From a virus, in the IMG/VR virus record IMGVR_UViG_3300043570_002009, positions 1 to 31,247 of that record: a stretch of 31,247 bases of DNA. One strand, 5' to 3'. The translations under genes and the position numbers were made by a program. Shown piece after piece: positions 7,842-13,434 of this stretch. Each line of letters begins with the position of its first letter. The stretch's first letter is position 1. Under the pieces are notes generated by a model that saw nothing but the letters and a program-made list of their open reading frames with translations, was not told the origin of the DNA and made no database searches.

Positions 7842-8407
7842 AACAAGAACTAGATAAACTGCTCTGCGAGAAGTATCCGAAGATGATGGTGAACCGGAAC
7901 AAGTCCATGATGGAAACTTGTATGTGTTGGGGCTTCTCATGTGGAGATGGTTGGTTCAATATATTGGACCAGCTTATGAGTAATATTCAGCACCACCTTG
8001 ATTGGAAAATAAAGCAACAAAATTATGATATTGATTATAATGAAATGGCTACACAGGCCAAGGCTGGTAACCTTGCTCTATTCGAAGAAGATATGAAAAC
8101 TGTCATCCTTCAAGAGTATAAAGATAGACGCCTGAAAGAAATTATCGCCGGAGATTTGAGAGAAGTACAAGAATCTATTACACAAGTAACATTGGACCAA
8201 GTCAAAGAAAAGTTTGGTACACTCAGATTTTACTATACGGGTGGTGATGACTACATCAGTGGTATGGTGAGAATGGCAGAAAGCATGAGTGGAGTTACTT
8301 GTGAAGAATGTGGTGCACCTGGTGAACAAAATGATGGTGGATGGATCAGAACATTGTGTGAAGAACATGGAGCATCAAGGGCCATAGGAAATGAAATCCT
8401 GCTGTAA
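7838..8407 (+). CDS. conserved phage protein with C-terminal zinc ribbon
   Basis: A 189-residue protein of a family common in phages. The N-terminal half has FSCGDGWFNILD and SNIQHHL, and the C-terminal half has VKEKFGTLRFYY, GMVRMAESMS and a C-x2-C...C-x2-H zinc site (CEECGAPG, then LCEEH). Function unknown; the zinc ribbon suggests binding to nucleic acid or protein. It overlaps the next gene by 17 bp. Confidence 0.75.
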   Translation: MKQELDKLLCEKYPKMMVNRNKSMMETCMCWGFSCGDGWFNILDQLMSNIQHHLDWKIKQQNYDIDYNEMATQAKAGNLALFEEDMKTVILQEYKDRRLKEIIAGDLREVQESITQVTLDQVKEKFGTLRFYYTGGDDYISGMVRMAESMSGVTCEECGAPGEQNDGGWIRTLCEEHGASRAIGNEILL

Positions 8408-8627
8408 CAACAATTGTGAACAGGGTAGAAACTGCCCAGAGAGAAGAAGTATACCAGTGAAACCCCTCCTAGAAAAAATTCTAAGGAGCATTCTGCACCT
8501 TTTCTTTTTTGTACTCAAGGTTATATGTGGAGCAGCATCTATCTTCCTTTTTCTGTGTCTTGGAATGATTTTCTATGGGCTCGCTGGAGAATTTCTGAAG
8601 TTCGCTCTGAATGGGCTGGTGGGATAA
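8391..8627 (+). CDS. Cys-rich N-terminus membrane protein
   Basis: A 78-residue protein. The first 17 residues contain CCNNNCEQGRNCPER, a cysteine cluster seen in small phage membrane proteins. Residues of about 33-72 are strongly hydrophobic, enough for one long or two short membrane helices. It ends the coupled run that began at 2546; four copies of an 11-bp repeat follow 3 bp after its stop codon. Confidence 0.65.
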   Translation: MKSCCNNNCEQGRNCPERRSIPVKPLLEKILRSILHLFFFVLKVICGAASIFLFLCLGMIFYGLAGEFLKFALNGLVG

Positions 8628-8630
8628 ACT

Positions 8631-8679
8631 CTGAGGACCTACTGAGGACCTACTGAGGACCTACTGAGGACCTACTGAG
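8631..8679. repeat. four tandem copies of an 11-bp repeat
   Basis: CTGAGGACCTA is repeated four times without change (8631-8641, 8642-8652, 8653-8663, 8664-8674) and followed by a partial copy CTGAG. The unit is not a multiple of three and lies just downstream of a stop codon, so it is noncoding. Length variation between isolates by slippage is likely. Confidence 0.9.
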
Positions 8680-8933
8680 AATTTCTGGAACTGCGTAGGG
8701 GCCCCAGAAAAATAAATATTAAAAGAAAGAGTTTGGGCCTAACGGCACTTTTCCTTACACTAGTTTACCTTTAGGGTACTGGCCCCATACCTTTAAGCAT
8801 ACCGCGCCGAGTATGCCGCCGGGCTGGGTGCCACCGGGCTGGGTGCCACCACCCGTGGCGCCGAGTATGCCGGAGCCTCCGCTGTTGGATTCCTGCAACA
8901 CCTGAAACACCTGCACCTATTTGCCAAAACCGC
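8680..8933. other. gene-free stretch at the left edge of the island
   Basis: No supported gene lies here. It contains a perfect GGGGCCCC palindrome (8698-8705), an AT-rich AATAAATA (8711-8718) loosely similar to T4 late promoters, and a GC-rich nested repeat at 8804-8872. Long minus-strand frames exist but read repeats and promoters backwards. Confidence 0.5.
8804..8872. repeat. nested 15-bp repeats
   Basis: GCGCCGAGTATGCCG occurs at 8804-8818 and again at 8858-8872, enclosing two perfect tandem copies of GGGCTGGGTGCCACC (8821-8835, 8836-8850). The block is much more GC-rich than the flanks and marks the border where composition changes. Confidence 0.85.
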
Positions 8934-8961
8934 TTGCCATTCCTGCCGGAACCTGTATACT
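8934..8961 (+). promoter_or_regulatory. island cassette promoter
   Basis: TTGCCA (8934-8939), 16 bp, TATACT (8956-8961). The following leader (CCATACAACGCAACAAAGG) is shared with other island cassettes and ends in the ribosome site of the gene at 8993. Confidence 0.75.
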
Positions 8962-8992
8962 CCAATCCATACAACGCAACAAAGGAAACTAA

Positions 8993-9238
8993 ATGGCATC
9001 CATTACCACCCACGCCAAAGCCCGGAATCTGGCATCCGATCTGGTCCACAACCTGACCGACCGTTACATGGCAGATACACCGGACGCTACCTCATCCGAT
9101 GCATACACCTTCACCTGTGGGTACCTTGAGTCCATGCTGGCCACCATCATGGCTGACCACCCATCCGTACGGAAGGCAGTGGCTGAACGTTTGGTTGAAA
9201 TTCGGGCTCACATGGTTGCCAAGGGCACCTGGGTGTGA
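8993..9238 (+). CDS. hypothetical island protein
   Basis: An 81-residue, mostly helical soluble protein with no recognised family. The ATG follows AAAGGAAACTAA. Its last codons (..MVAKGTWV) are encoded by the -35 region of the next promoter (9216-9244), so the C terminus is partly dictated by a regulatory site. It is the first gene of the GC-richer island. Confidence 0.7.
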   Translation: MASITTHAKARNLASDLVHNLTDRYMADTPDATSSDAYTFTCGYLESMLATIMADHPSVRKAVAERLVEIRAHMVAKGTWV

Positions 9239-9244
9239 TATAAT
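9216..9244 (+). promoter_or_regulatory. promoter inside the end of a gene, leaderless-type
   Basis: TTGCCA (9216-9221), 17 bp, TATAAT (9239-9244). The ATG of the next gene is at 9251, 7 bp after the -10 box and just where transcription should begin. Confidence 0.7.
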
Positions 9245-9250
9245 AACACC

Positions 9251-9346
9251 ATGACACGATTCCTCTCTGACCTCCTGAACGCCGCCTTGGTAGCCCTGCT
9301 ACTTGGTGGTCCCTTTGTTCTATACTTCTACCAGATGAAACCATGA
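9251..9346 (+). CDS. 31-residue membrane peptide, probably leaderless
   Basis: MTRFLSDLLNAALVALLLGG is followed by a hydrophobic stretch and a short basic tail, so one transmembrane segment covers residues of about 8-27. No ribosome site is present; the ATG coincides with the predicted transcription start of the promoter at 9216-9244. It overlaps the next frame (ATGA). Too short for family assignment. Confidence 0.55.
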   Translation: MTRFLSDLLNAALVALLLGGPFVLYFYQMKP

Positions 9347-9450
9347 TCTTCACCAAAACCGAAACCGTTCTGTTCATCCTGTCGGGCATCCTCGCCGGTC
9401 TCTCACTGGCGTCCTCCCTGGTGTACCTCCAGGAATACCTGTACCAATGA
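9343..9450 (+). CDS. 35-residue membrane peptide
   Basis: A single hydrophobic helix (about residues 8-27, VLFILSGILAGLSLASSLVY) lies between a short polar N terminus and LQEYLYQ. It is coupled to both neighbours by ATGA overlaps. Two adjacent tiny membrane proteins recall phage holin/spanin or lysis-control pairs, but nothing specific supports that. Confidence 0.5.
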   Translation: MIFTKTETVLFILSGILAGLSLASSLVYLQEYLYQ

Positions 9451-9662
9451 CCGAATTGGAGAACATCAAAGCCCTCCTACATGATGACCTGTTTCCAGAT
9501 TCCAAGGTCTGGACCGAAGGAACCACACTCGAACGGGCTCAATGGCTACTGAAAAAGTACCAGACCATCCATGAGGAAGCCCAACGGTTGAACCTAAACG
9601 ACCTGTACTACCAGGAACCATGGACACTCACTGCATCCATGAAATCTATGCGGTCGAAGTGA
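9447..9662 (+). CDS. hypothetical island protein
   Basis: A 71-residue soluble, helical, acidic protein with no recognised family. It is the last gene of the 9251 mini-operon. Its final 21 bases and first bases after the stop are repeated 50 bp downstream (9692-9714), a sign of recombination at the gene end. Confidence 0.65.
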   Translation: MTELENIKALLHDDLFPDSKVWTEGTTLERAQWLLKKYQTIHEEAQRLNLNDLYYQEPWTLTASMKSMRSK

Positions 9663-9714
9663 TTCCATTCAAAAAAGCTGTTGGGGGAGCAAAATCTATG
9701 CGGTCGAAATGATT
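9642..9714. repeat. 23-bp direct repeat of a gene end
   Basis: The bases at 9642-9664 (end of the previous gene) recur at 9692-9714 with one mismatch. The second copy leads into the promoter at 9725. It looks like a relic of duplication or exchange at a cassette boundary. Confidence 0.8.
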
Positions 9715-9724
9715 GTTGGGCTGG

Positions 9725-9752
9725 TTGCCATTCCCTCCGGTTCTGCTATAAT
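9725..9752 (+). promoter_or_regulatory. promoter of candidate small RNA 1
   Basis: TTGCCA (9725-9730), 16 bp, TATAAT (9747-9752). No gene follows within the transcript; see the RNA at 9759. Confidence 0.75.
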
Positions 9753-9758
9753 AGGACC

Positions 9759-9840
9759 ATTCGAAAGGCACTGGGATGGACGTGGAGGCTGTCTGACACT
9801 TTTTGAGGGCAGTCCAACGCCGGCGTGGTTTTCTTTTCTG
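9759..9840 (+). ncRNA. candidate small RNA 1 (GGATGGACGTGGAG family)
   Basis: Predicted transcript of about 80 nt from the promoter at 9725. It opens with ATTCGAAAG, carries the family block GGGATGGACGTGGAGGCTG, and ends in a terminator-like hairpin: CCA-CG/CG-TGG with loop CCGG (9814-9828) followed by TTTTCTTTT. A six-codon frame (MDVEAV) sits in the conserved block. Two relatives lie at 9884 and 13677. No known RNA family was recognised. Confidence 0.5.
9814..9837 (+). terminator. terminator-like hairpin
   Basis: Short GC stem (9814-9819 with 9824-9828, one bulged A, loop CCGG) followed directly by TTTTCTTTT (9829-9837). It would end small RNA 1. Confidence 0.55.
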
Positions 9841-9848
9841 CGGGAAGG

Positions 9849-9877
9849 TTGCCAAGGGCTGGAGACTGTGATATAAT
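9849..9877 (+). promoter_or_regulatory. promoter of candidate small RNA 2
   Basis: TTGCCA (9849-9854), 17 bp, TATAAT (9872-9877), starting 12 bp after the terminator-like run of the preceding RNA. Confidence 0.75.
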
Positions 9878-9883
9878 AGGACC

Positions 9884-9995
9884 ATTCGAAAGCAGGCTGG
9901 GATGGACGTAGAGGCTGCCTGGGGTCCACTGAAAACCACTGCACCTCGGCTGCACCTTGCTGGGCGCCAGGCAGCCTTGCCATGGTGTTTTTTTT
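9884..9995 (+). ncRNA. candidate small RNA 2 with long-range 11-bp stem
   Basis: Predicted transcript of about 110 nt. After the same ATTCGAAAG and GGGATGGACGTAGAGG blocks as RNA 1, a perfect 11-bp inverted repeat (AGGCTGCCTGG 9912-9922 with CCAGGCAGCCT 9967-9977) closes a 44-nt loop. Eight T residues (9988-9995) follow. An open frame exists from 9902 but runs through the hairpin and T-tract, so RNA is the better reading. Confidence 0.55.
9967..9995 (+). terminator. terminator overlapping the next promoter
   Basis: The 3' arm of the RNA 2 stem (9967-9977) and the T8 tract (9988-9995) form the end of the transcript. The same bases contain TTGCCA (9977-9982), the -35 box of the next promoter. 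Confidence 0.5.
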
Positions 9996-10005
9996 GTGCT
10001 ATAAT
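9977..10005 (+). promoter_or_regulatory. promoter of candidate RNA 3
   Basis: TTGCCA (9977-9982), 17 bp containing a T8 tract, TATAAT (10000-10005). An ATG lies at 10014, giving a 20-codon frame, but the downstream sequence looks structural. Confidence 0.7.
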
Positions 10006-10011
10006 GGTGGA

Positions 10012-10235
10012 ATATGGGTGAAATTGTTCGGAAACCGGCTGATAGCCAGAAACTAAGAGCCTCTGGTTTTCCATAGGCTGCGAGGATGACCGCGCCCTCG
10101 ATCTAAATGAGAATCATCCGCATCCACAGGGCTGGTTGCGACACCACCAGCGAAGGGTATCCATGAAAGCGCCCTTGCATCGGCACAAAGGAGATTAAAG
10201 GATGCTTTCATCGGAGCGGATGCTTTCATAAGATG
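10012..10235 (+). ncRNA. candidate structured RNA 3 (about 220 nt)
   Basis: Downstream of the promoter at 9977 a chain of hairpins is visible: CGAGG/CCTCG (10081-10085, 10096-10100), GCTGGT/ACCAGC (10131-10136, 10146-10151), AAGGG/CCCTT (10153-10157, 10172-10176). ATGAAAGC (10163-10170) can pair with either of two identical GCTTTCAT copies (10204-10211, 10222-10229). GGATGA/TCATCC (10084-10089, 10114-10119) competes with the first hairpin. The only frame, 20 codons from 10014, has no family. Competing pairs suggest a switch-like RNA; no known class was recognised and no clear terminator was found. Confidence 0.45.
10200..10230. repeat. direct repeat GGATGCTTTCAT
   Basis: Twelve bases are repeated exactly at 10200-10211 and 10218-10229, 6 bp apart. 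Both copies are complementary to 10163-10170. Confidence 0.85.
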
Positions 10236-10258
10236 GTGTTGTTCTTCCTTCCTAATTG

Positions 10259-10275
10259 TTGACCAAACCGGTCAA
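10259..10275. promoter_or_regulatory. palindrome TTGACC-N5-GGTCAA
   Basis: Perfect 6-bp arms (10259-10264, 10270-10275), 7 bp upstream of the -35 box at 10283. It could be a protein-binding site or a short RNA stem at the end of the upstream transcript. Confidence 0.65.
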
Positions 10276-10282
10276 GTACCAC

Positions 10283-10310
10283 TTGCCATTCCTACCAAAA
10301 CCTGTATACT
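10283..10310 (+). promoter_or_regulatory. island cassette promoter
   Basis: TTGCCA (10283-10288), 16 bp, TATACT (10305-10310), with a leader ending in GAAAGAGG before the gene at 10339. Confidence 0.75.
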
Positions 10311-10338
10311 CTATCCATACATTGAAAGAGGTTAAAAA

Positions 10339-10563
10339 ATGCAAGTATTCTCCCTGCTAGGTTTCGTGGATTATGAAGGTTCCGAGTTGGTTGGTGTGTT
10401 CGGTTCCCTTGATGACCTCCTCTCCCATGTTCGGGAATCTCGGTTCTGGTTCGACGCCCTTGGCTATGTTGAATCGGCTCTCGGGCAAGTCCGGGCTGAT
10501 GATCGGGGAGATGTGGTTTATGTTCAATTCACCGACCAGGATGGCGTTGTTCATCCTTCCTAA
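10339..10563 (+). CDS. hypothetical island protein
   Basis: A 74-residue acidic protein. It has alternating strands and helices (MQVFSLLGFVDYEGSELVGV, then SLDDLLSHV), reminiscent of small phage proteins that report on or modulate something, but no family was recognised. The ATG follows GAAAGAGG and the cassette promoter at 10283. A relic of a relative's 3' end lies upstream at 10232-10255. Confidence 0.7.
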   Translation: MQVFSLLGFVDYEGSELVGVFGSLDDLLSHVRESRFWFDALGYVESALGQVRADDRGDVVYVQFTDQDGVVHPS

Positions 10564-10566
10564 TAC

Positions 10567-10583
10567 ACGACCGGAATGGTCAA
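10567..10583. promoter_or_regulatory. imperfect palindrome with conserved GGTCAA arm
   Basis: ACGACC (10567-10572) and GGTCAA (10578-10583) with a 5-bp spacer, 7 bp from the -35 box. The right arm matches the island consensus and the left arm has two changes. Confidence 0.55.
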
Positions 10584-10590
10584 GTACCAC

Positions 10591-10618
10591 TTGCCATTCC
10601 TACCAAGTCCTGTATACT
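10591..10618 (+). promoter_or_regulatory. promoter of the GP88-family gene
   Basis: TTGCCA (10591-10596), 16 bp, TATACT (10613-10618), followed by the common leader CCATACACTGAAAC and AAAAGG before the ATG at 10651. Confidence 0.78.
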
Positions 10619-10650
10619 CCAATCCATACACTGAAACAAAAGGCTCTATT

Positions 10651-11397
10651 ATGAATCTACTCTCCACCGGCAACCCTAAGGTCCTCAAAGGTCAAAAACA
10701 AGGTTATATGACCTTCATCCTCCACCTTGCACCGGCTTCGGTCTCCGGTTATAATACTTGCCCCAAGGCTACCAAAGGTTGTAAGGCGGCGTGCCTTAAC
10801 CTTGCTGGTCGTGGTGGTATGTTCCGCAAGGGTGAATTTACTAATGTAATTCAGAAGGCACGTATCCGCAAGACTAAAATGTTTTTTGAGAATCGTTCCA
10901 TATTCATGGAGTTATTGGTTAAGGATATTGTCCTTGGTATTAAACAGGCGGAGAAAAAGGATATGGTTCCTGTATTCCGCCTGAATGGCACCTCTGATAT
11001 TGCATGGGAAAAGTATTCGGTTATCCGTTCTGGTGTTGAATATGCCAATATCTTCCTTGCATTCCCCGAGGTTACCTTCTATGATTACACCAAAATACTT
11101 GGTCGTAAGGTATCACTCGCCAATTATTCTCTTACATTCTCGGATGCCGATGGTAATGATTCTGATGTGGTGAAAGCCATTTCCCAAGGTTACAATATCG
11201 CAACCGTGTTTGGTGTCAAGAAAACGGCTGCTCTTCCATTGTCTTACCGTGGTATCCCAGTATTCAATGGCGACGAATCAGACCTCCGCTTCCTTGATCC
11301 TAAAGGTGTGGTTGTCGGGCTCTATGCCAAAGGTCCTGCAAAGAAGGATACTTCCGGCTTCGTGAAATACCCCTCCATTATGATGGCAACCGCTTGA
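10651..11397 (+). CDS. GP88-family phage protein
   Basis: A 248-residue protein of the family I recognise as 'gene product 88' (GP88/DUF7227-like), widespread in phages and of unknown function. The hallmark is an N-terminal cysteine motif C37-x6-C44-x3-C48 (TCPKATKGCKAAC), then an Arg-rich NVIQKARIRKT segment, RLNGTSDIAWE near residue 112, FYDYTK near 144 and NYSLTFS near 159. The cysteines suggest metal or iron-sulfur binding; the alternating strand-helix pattern suggests a barrel. Both are inference. The ATG at 10651 follows AAAGG and a strong promoter; an upstream in-frame start would run through that promoter. Confidence 0.8.
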   Translation: MNLLSTGNPKVLKGQKQGYMTFILHLAPASVSGYNTCPKATKGCKAACLNLAGRGGMFRKGEFTNVIQKARIRKTKMFFENRSIFMELLVKDIVLGIKQAEKKDMVPVFRLNGTSDIAWEKYSVIRSGVEYANIFLAFPEVTFYDYTKILGRKVSLANYSLTFSDADGNDSDVVKAISQGYNIATVFGVKKTAALPLSYRGIPVFNGDESDLRFLDPKGVVVGLYAKGPAKKDTSGFVKYPSIMMATA

Positions 11398-11431
11398 ATT
11401 TATTAATTAATTGAAAAGAAAAGGATATATT

Positions 11432-11620
11432 ATGACTAAAGTTTACGTGGTCCGCGCCCAGAATTATGGTAACCCGGAGTCCTTCCTGTGCGGGCTCTAT
11501 CCCACCGAGGCGGACGCCGGAGCCCGTATTGCAGTCCTCAAGGGTGACGAATATGGATTTTCATATGCATGGTATGATGAAGTGAAGGTTTCCCCAACTT
11601 CTGGCGATTGTCTAATCTAA
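11432..11620 (+). CDS. hypothetical island protein
   Basis: A 62-residue soluble protein opening with two strands (TKVYVVRAQNYG) and ending in YDEVKV. The ATG at 11432 is preferred over one 21 bp upstream because AAAGGA lies in front of it. It has no promoter of its own and probably shares the GP88 transcript. No family recognised. Confidence 0.65.
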   Translation: MTKVYVVRAQNYGNPESFLCGLYPTEADAGARIAVLKGDEYGFSYAWYDEVKVSPTSGDCLI

Positions 11621-11638
11621 TATTGCTCTATTCATAAT
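11608..11638 (+). promoter_or_regulatory. weak promoter candidate, leaderless-type
   Basis: CATAAT (11633-11638) is followed by GGGCTCCATGAAAC, which parallels the GGACTCTATTGAAAC leader of other island promoters. The best -35, TTGTCT (11608-11613), is 19 bp away, so the promoter is weaker than its relatives. Confidence 0.4.
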
Positions 11639-11645
11639 GGGCTCC

Positions 11646-11855
11646 ATGAAACAAACGAACCGTTACATCCTCATTACCAAGACCGGGCGGACCATGGTGT
11701 TCTCCGTACAGTCCGTGGCTGACCTGTACCTTTCCCTCTACGGAGGCGCTCTCACAATACTCCAGCCCTCCGGTCGTGTATTGGTTGCCAAACCGAAGGA
11801 AACCTGTACAATGGGCTCTATTGAATCGAAAAAGGAAATAAAATGCTTCAAGTAA
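11646..11855 (+). CDS. hypothetical island protein, possibly leaderless
   Basis: A 69-residue protein with two strands (RYILITKTG, RTMVFSV) and a helix. No ribosome site is visible; the ATG lies 8 bp after a CATAAT box, where transcription should begin. An alternative ATG at 11637 overlaps that box. The last 20 or so codons are read from the promoter and leader of the next gene (11785-11835), so the C terminus is probably an extension gained when the original stop was lost. Confidence 0.55.
   Translation: MKQTNRYILITKTGRTMVFSVQSVADLYLSLYGGALTILQPSGRVLVAKPKETCTMGSIESKKEIKCFK
11785..11812 (+). promoter_or_regulatory. promoter within the end of the upstream gene
   Basis: TTGCCA (11785-11790), 16 bp, TACAAT (11807-11812). 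The leader GGGCTCTATTGAATCG runs to AAAAAGGA before the ATG at 11843. Confidence 0.72.
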
Positions 11856-12046
11856 TCCAGAACGAATTGACAGGTACCTACTCCGTGTTCAACGTGGTGA
11901 GTACCGGCACCTCCGTCCGCGGAGAGTCCCTCACGCAGCCGATGACGGAAGCCGATGCTCTTGAGGTTCTGGAAGACCTTCATATCATGGCTTGCTCTGT
12001 CCAGCAGGAACAATACAATTCCCAGGAATGCGAATTCGACCGATAA
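11843..12046 (+). CDS. hypothetical island protein
   Basis: A 67-residue acidic protein starting MLQVIQNELTGTYSVFNVVS and ending in a helix. The shape resembles the gene at 10339 (strands, then an acidic helix), but sequence similarity is slight. The ATG follows AAAAAGGAAATAAA. It overlaps the preceding frame by 13 bp. Confidence 0.65.
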   Translation: MLQVIQNELTGTYSVFNVVSTGTSVRGESLTQPMTEADALEVLEDLHIMACSVQQEQYNSQECEFDR

Positions 12047-12082
12047 TACTCCAGCCCTCCGGTCAAGTAATGTCGCTGCGCC

Positions 12083-12110
12083 TTGCCATTCCCACCAAAG
12101 CCTGTATACT
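12083..12110 (+). promoter_or_regulatory. promoter of the island AAA+ ATPase
   Basis: TTGCCA (12083-12088), 16 bp, TATACT (12105-12110). A GGTCAA half-site lies at 12061-12066, 16 bp upstream. Confidence 0.75.
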
Positions 12111-12137
12111 CCAGTCCATAATATGAAAGGTTCTCCA

Positions 12138-12995
12138 ATGATTCCAGTCTCCTTCGCCAACGGTAAGTATTCCGCAGTTATCAACGGCAAGACCGTGACC
12201 CGCACCAATAAGGCGCACATGGACTACGTTATTAAACGGGCAACCTCCACGGGTGTATCGTTCACCTCCGCCCCTCAATTGTTCGAGGCAGTAAAATCAG
12301 ATTTCTCCGTGATTGAACGGTTCGAATTCATTGGCCAGTTTGTGCGCCTATTGGCTAAAGGTGCAATTAATTCCTTTGTGCTAACTGGTTCTGGTGGTAT
12401 TGGCAAGACCACTGCCGTTATGAAAACCCTCAAGGCTATTGGTCTCAAGGAAGACCTGCCAGGTCAGGACGGCAATTATATGGTTATTCGTGGTTTCTCC
12501 ACTCCCCGTGCCCTGTATGACACACTCTATCAATTCAAGGACAAAATTCTGGTCCTCGATGACGCCGATGCCATCTTCAAGGATCCACTGGGTGCCAATC
12601 TTATCAAGGCGGCACTTGATGACAAGCCAGTCCGTGTACTTAACTGGTCCACTTCCCGTGAAGGTGACTCCGAAACACCAACGCGGTTTATTTACACTGG
12701 CAAGATGATTTTCATCTCCAATATGTCAATCAACCAGTTTCCGCAGGCTATTATCTCGCGGTCGCAAAAGGTCGATGTATCACTAGATACTGAAGAAAAG
12801 CTGGAGATTATCGCCGAGATTTTCAAAGATATCGACCATGATGAAGCCGAGAAAATGGATGTCCTTGAATTCGTGAAAGAAAATGCAGATACCGCCAAGG
12901 ACCTCAATATCCGCTCTGCCGTGTCCTTGCTTACACTCCGCCAGAATTTCGGCGCAAAGTGGGCACGTATTGCCAAGTATTCATTCTGTAACTAA
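12138..12995 (+). CDS. phage AAA+ ATPase
   Basis: A 285-residue P-loop ATPase. Walker A is GSGGIGKT (residues 84-91), Walker B is ILVLDDADAIF (D141), and a sensor-like MIFISNMS with a conserved R in ISRSQKVDV follows. GFSTPRALYDTLY between the motifs is typical of a phage ATPase family found in many myoviruses, role unknown. The N terminus (strand-rich, residues 1-60) may bind a partner. The start at 12138 is preferred because AAAGG precedes it; an in-frame ATG at 12123 is nearer the transcription start. It heads a short operon with 13008 and 13187. Confidence 0.82.
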   Translation: MIPVSFANGKYSAVINGKTVTRTNKAHMDYVIKRATSTGVSFTSAPQLFEAVKSDFSVIERFEFIGQFVRLLAKGAINSFVLTGSGGIGKTTAVMKTLKAIGLKEDLPGQDGNYMVIRGFSTPRALYDTLYQFKDKILVLDDADAIFKDPLGANLIKAALDDKPVRVLNWSTSREGDSETPTRFIYTGKMIFISNMSINQFPQAIISRSQKVDVSLDTEEKLEIIAEIFKDIDHDEAEKMDVLEFVKENADTAKDLNIRSAVSLLTLRQNFGAKWARIAKYSFCN

Positions 12996-13007
12996 AAAGG
13001 AGATAAT

Positions 13008-13190
13008 ATGACCGATAACCAAAACCTCAGTTCTACCCCCGGCTATGTCCACTGGATGTATATGGTCGATTATATGACCAACGGCGGAAATGTCCATGTA
13101 GCCGATACAATGGCTAGTTGGATGGCATCCTCAGCCGGGCAGGTGTCCGCTGGGCGTACCCATAATCTACTGGCTAAACCCATACAATGA
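13008..13190 (+). CDS. hypothetical island protein
   Basis: A 60-residue protein with a Met/Trp-rich core (YVHWMYMVDYMTNGG, then MASWMASSAGQ). A strong AAGGAG ribosome site precedes it. It may be amphipathic, but there is no clear membrane helix. It is coupled to the next gene by an ATGA overlap. Confidence 0.65.
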   Translation: MTDNQNLSSTPGYVHWMYMVDYMTNGGNVHVADTMASWMASSAGQVSAGRTHNLLAKPIQ

Positions 13191-13378
13191 ACACCACTGT
13201 ACCCTTCGATTCGGTACCGATTCGTGCCGCCTTTTTAGATCCAAAAACCGGAATGCGGTACACCAAGGTCACCGACAATAGTGCCGAGTTGGAAACCCAG
13301 ACAAACAGGTGGAACCCGGTCCTTGAACGGTTCCGCTTTGGTCCGTCCGAAGAGGTTCAACCGCTAGGAAATAGTTGA
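13187..13378 (+). CDS. hypothetical island protein
   Basis: A 63-residue soluble protein with a strand-rich middle (AAFLDPKTGMRYTKV) and a NRWNPVLERFRFG tail. It ends the ATPase operon. Its TGA stop (13376-13378) lies inside the left arm of the following palindrome. Confidence 0.6.
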   Translation: MNTTVPFDSVPIRAAFLDPKTGMRYTKVTDNSAELETQTNRWNPVLERFRFGPSEEVQPLGNS

Positions 13379-13391
13379 CCAATCCGGTCAA
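13375..13391. promoter_or_regulatory. palindrome TTGACC-N5-GGTCAA containing a stop codon
   Basis: Perfect arms (13375-13380, 13386-13391) 7 bp before the -35 box. The TGA of the upstream gene is part of the left arm. Confidence 0.65.
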
Positions 13392-13398
13392 CTACTGG

Positions 13399-13427
13399 TT
13401 GCCATTTCCAGCCGCTTCCGCCATAAT
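13399..13427 (+). promoter_or_regulatory. island promoter, leaderless-type
   Basis: TTGCCA (13399-13404), 17 bp, CATAAT (13422-13427). The next ATG (13435) is 8 bp after the -10 box. Confidence 0.65.
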
Positions 13428-13434
13428 CCATTCC

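Larger units (their letters stand above)
10230..10328 (+). repeat. about 95-bp cassette repeat, copy 1, with gene relic
   Basis: This stretch aligns without gaps over about 80 bp with 10538-10637 (offset 308), covering the end of a gene, the palindrome, the promoter and the leader start. The frame DGVVLPS-stop at 10232-10255 corresponds to the DGVVHPS-stop end of the gene at 10339-10563, so the left part is a remnant of a related gene. Confidence 0.8.
9663..10338. other. gene-free stretch with four promoters and candidate small RNAs
   Basis: 676 bp without a convincing protein gene, but not empty. It holds three promoters (9725, 9849, 9977) each followed by a candidate structured RNA, then a gene relic, a palindrome and a fourth promoter (10283) that serves the gene at 10339. 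Confidence 0.75.
11756..12064. repeat. exact 20-bp direct repeat upstream of two promoters
   Basis: The bases 11756-11775 recur exactly at 12045-12064. Each copy precedes a TTGCCA promoter, and the second includes the stop codon of the gene at 11843. It is another cassette-boundary repeat. Confidence 0.85.

Noticed and set aside
8631-8679. CRISPR-like array
   Set aside because: The repeats are direct tandem units of 11 bp with no spacers.
8711-8718. T4-type late promoter (AATAAATA), also CTAAATA near 29960
   Set aside because: The match to TATAAATA is incomplete, AT-rich chance hits are expected, and no late (structural) genes follow.
8771-9049. Minus-strand Pro/Ala-rich or His/Trp-rich frames
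   Set aside because: They come from the nested 15-bp repeats read in two frames and overlap the plus-strand promoter and gene at 8993.
9646-10074. 142-codon minus-strand frame with repeated TSIPxxFRMVLLYH text
   Set aside because: It is the reverse reading of the repeated promoters and small-RNA blocks. The apparent protein repeats mirror the DNA repeats, and no ribosome site or family was found.
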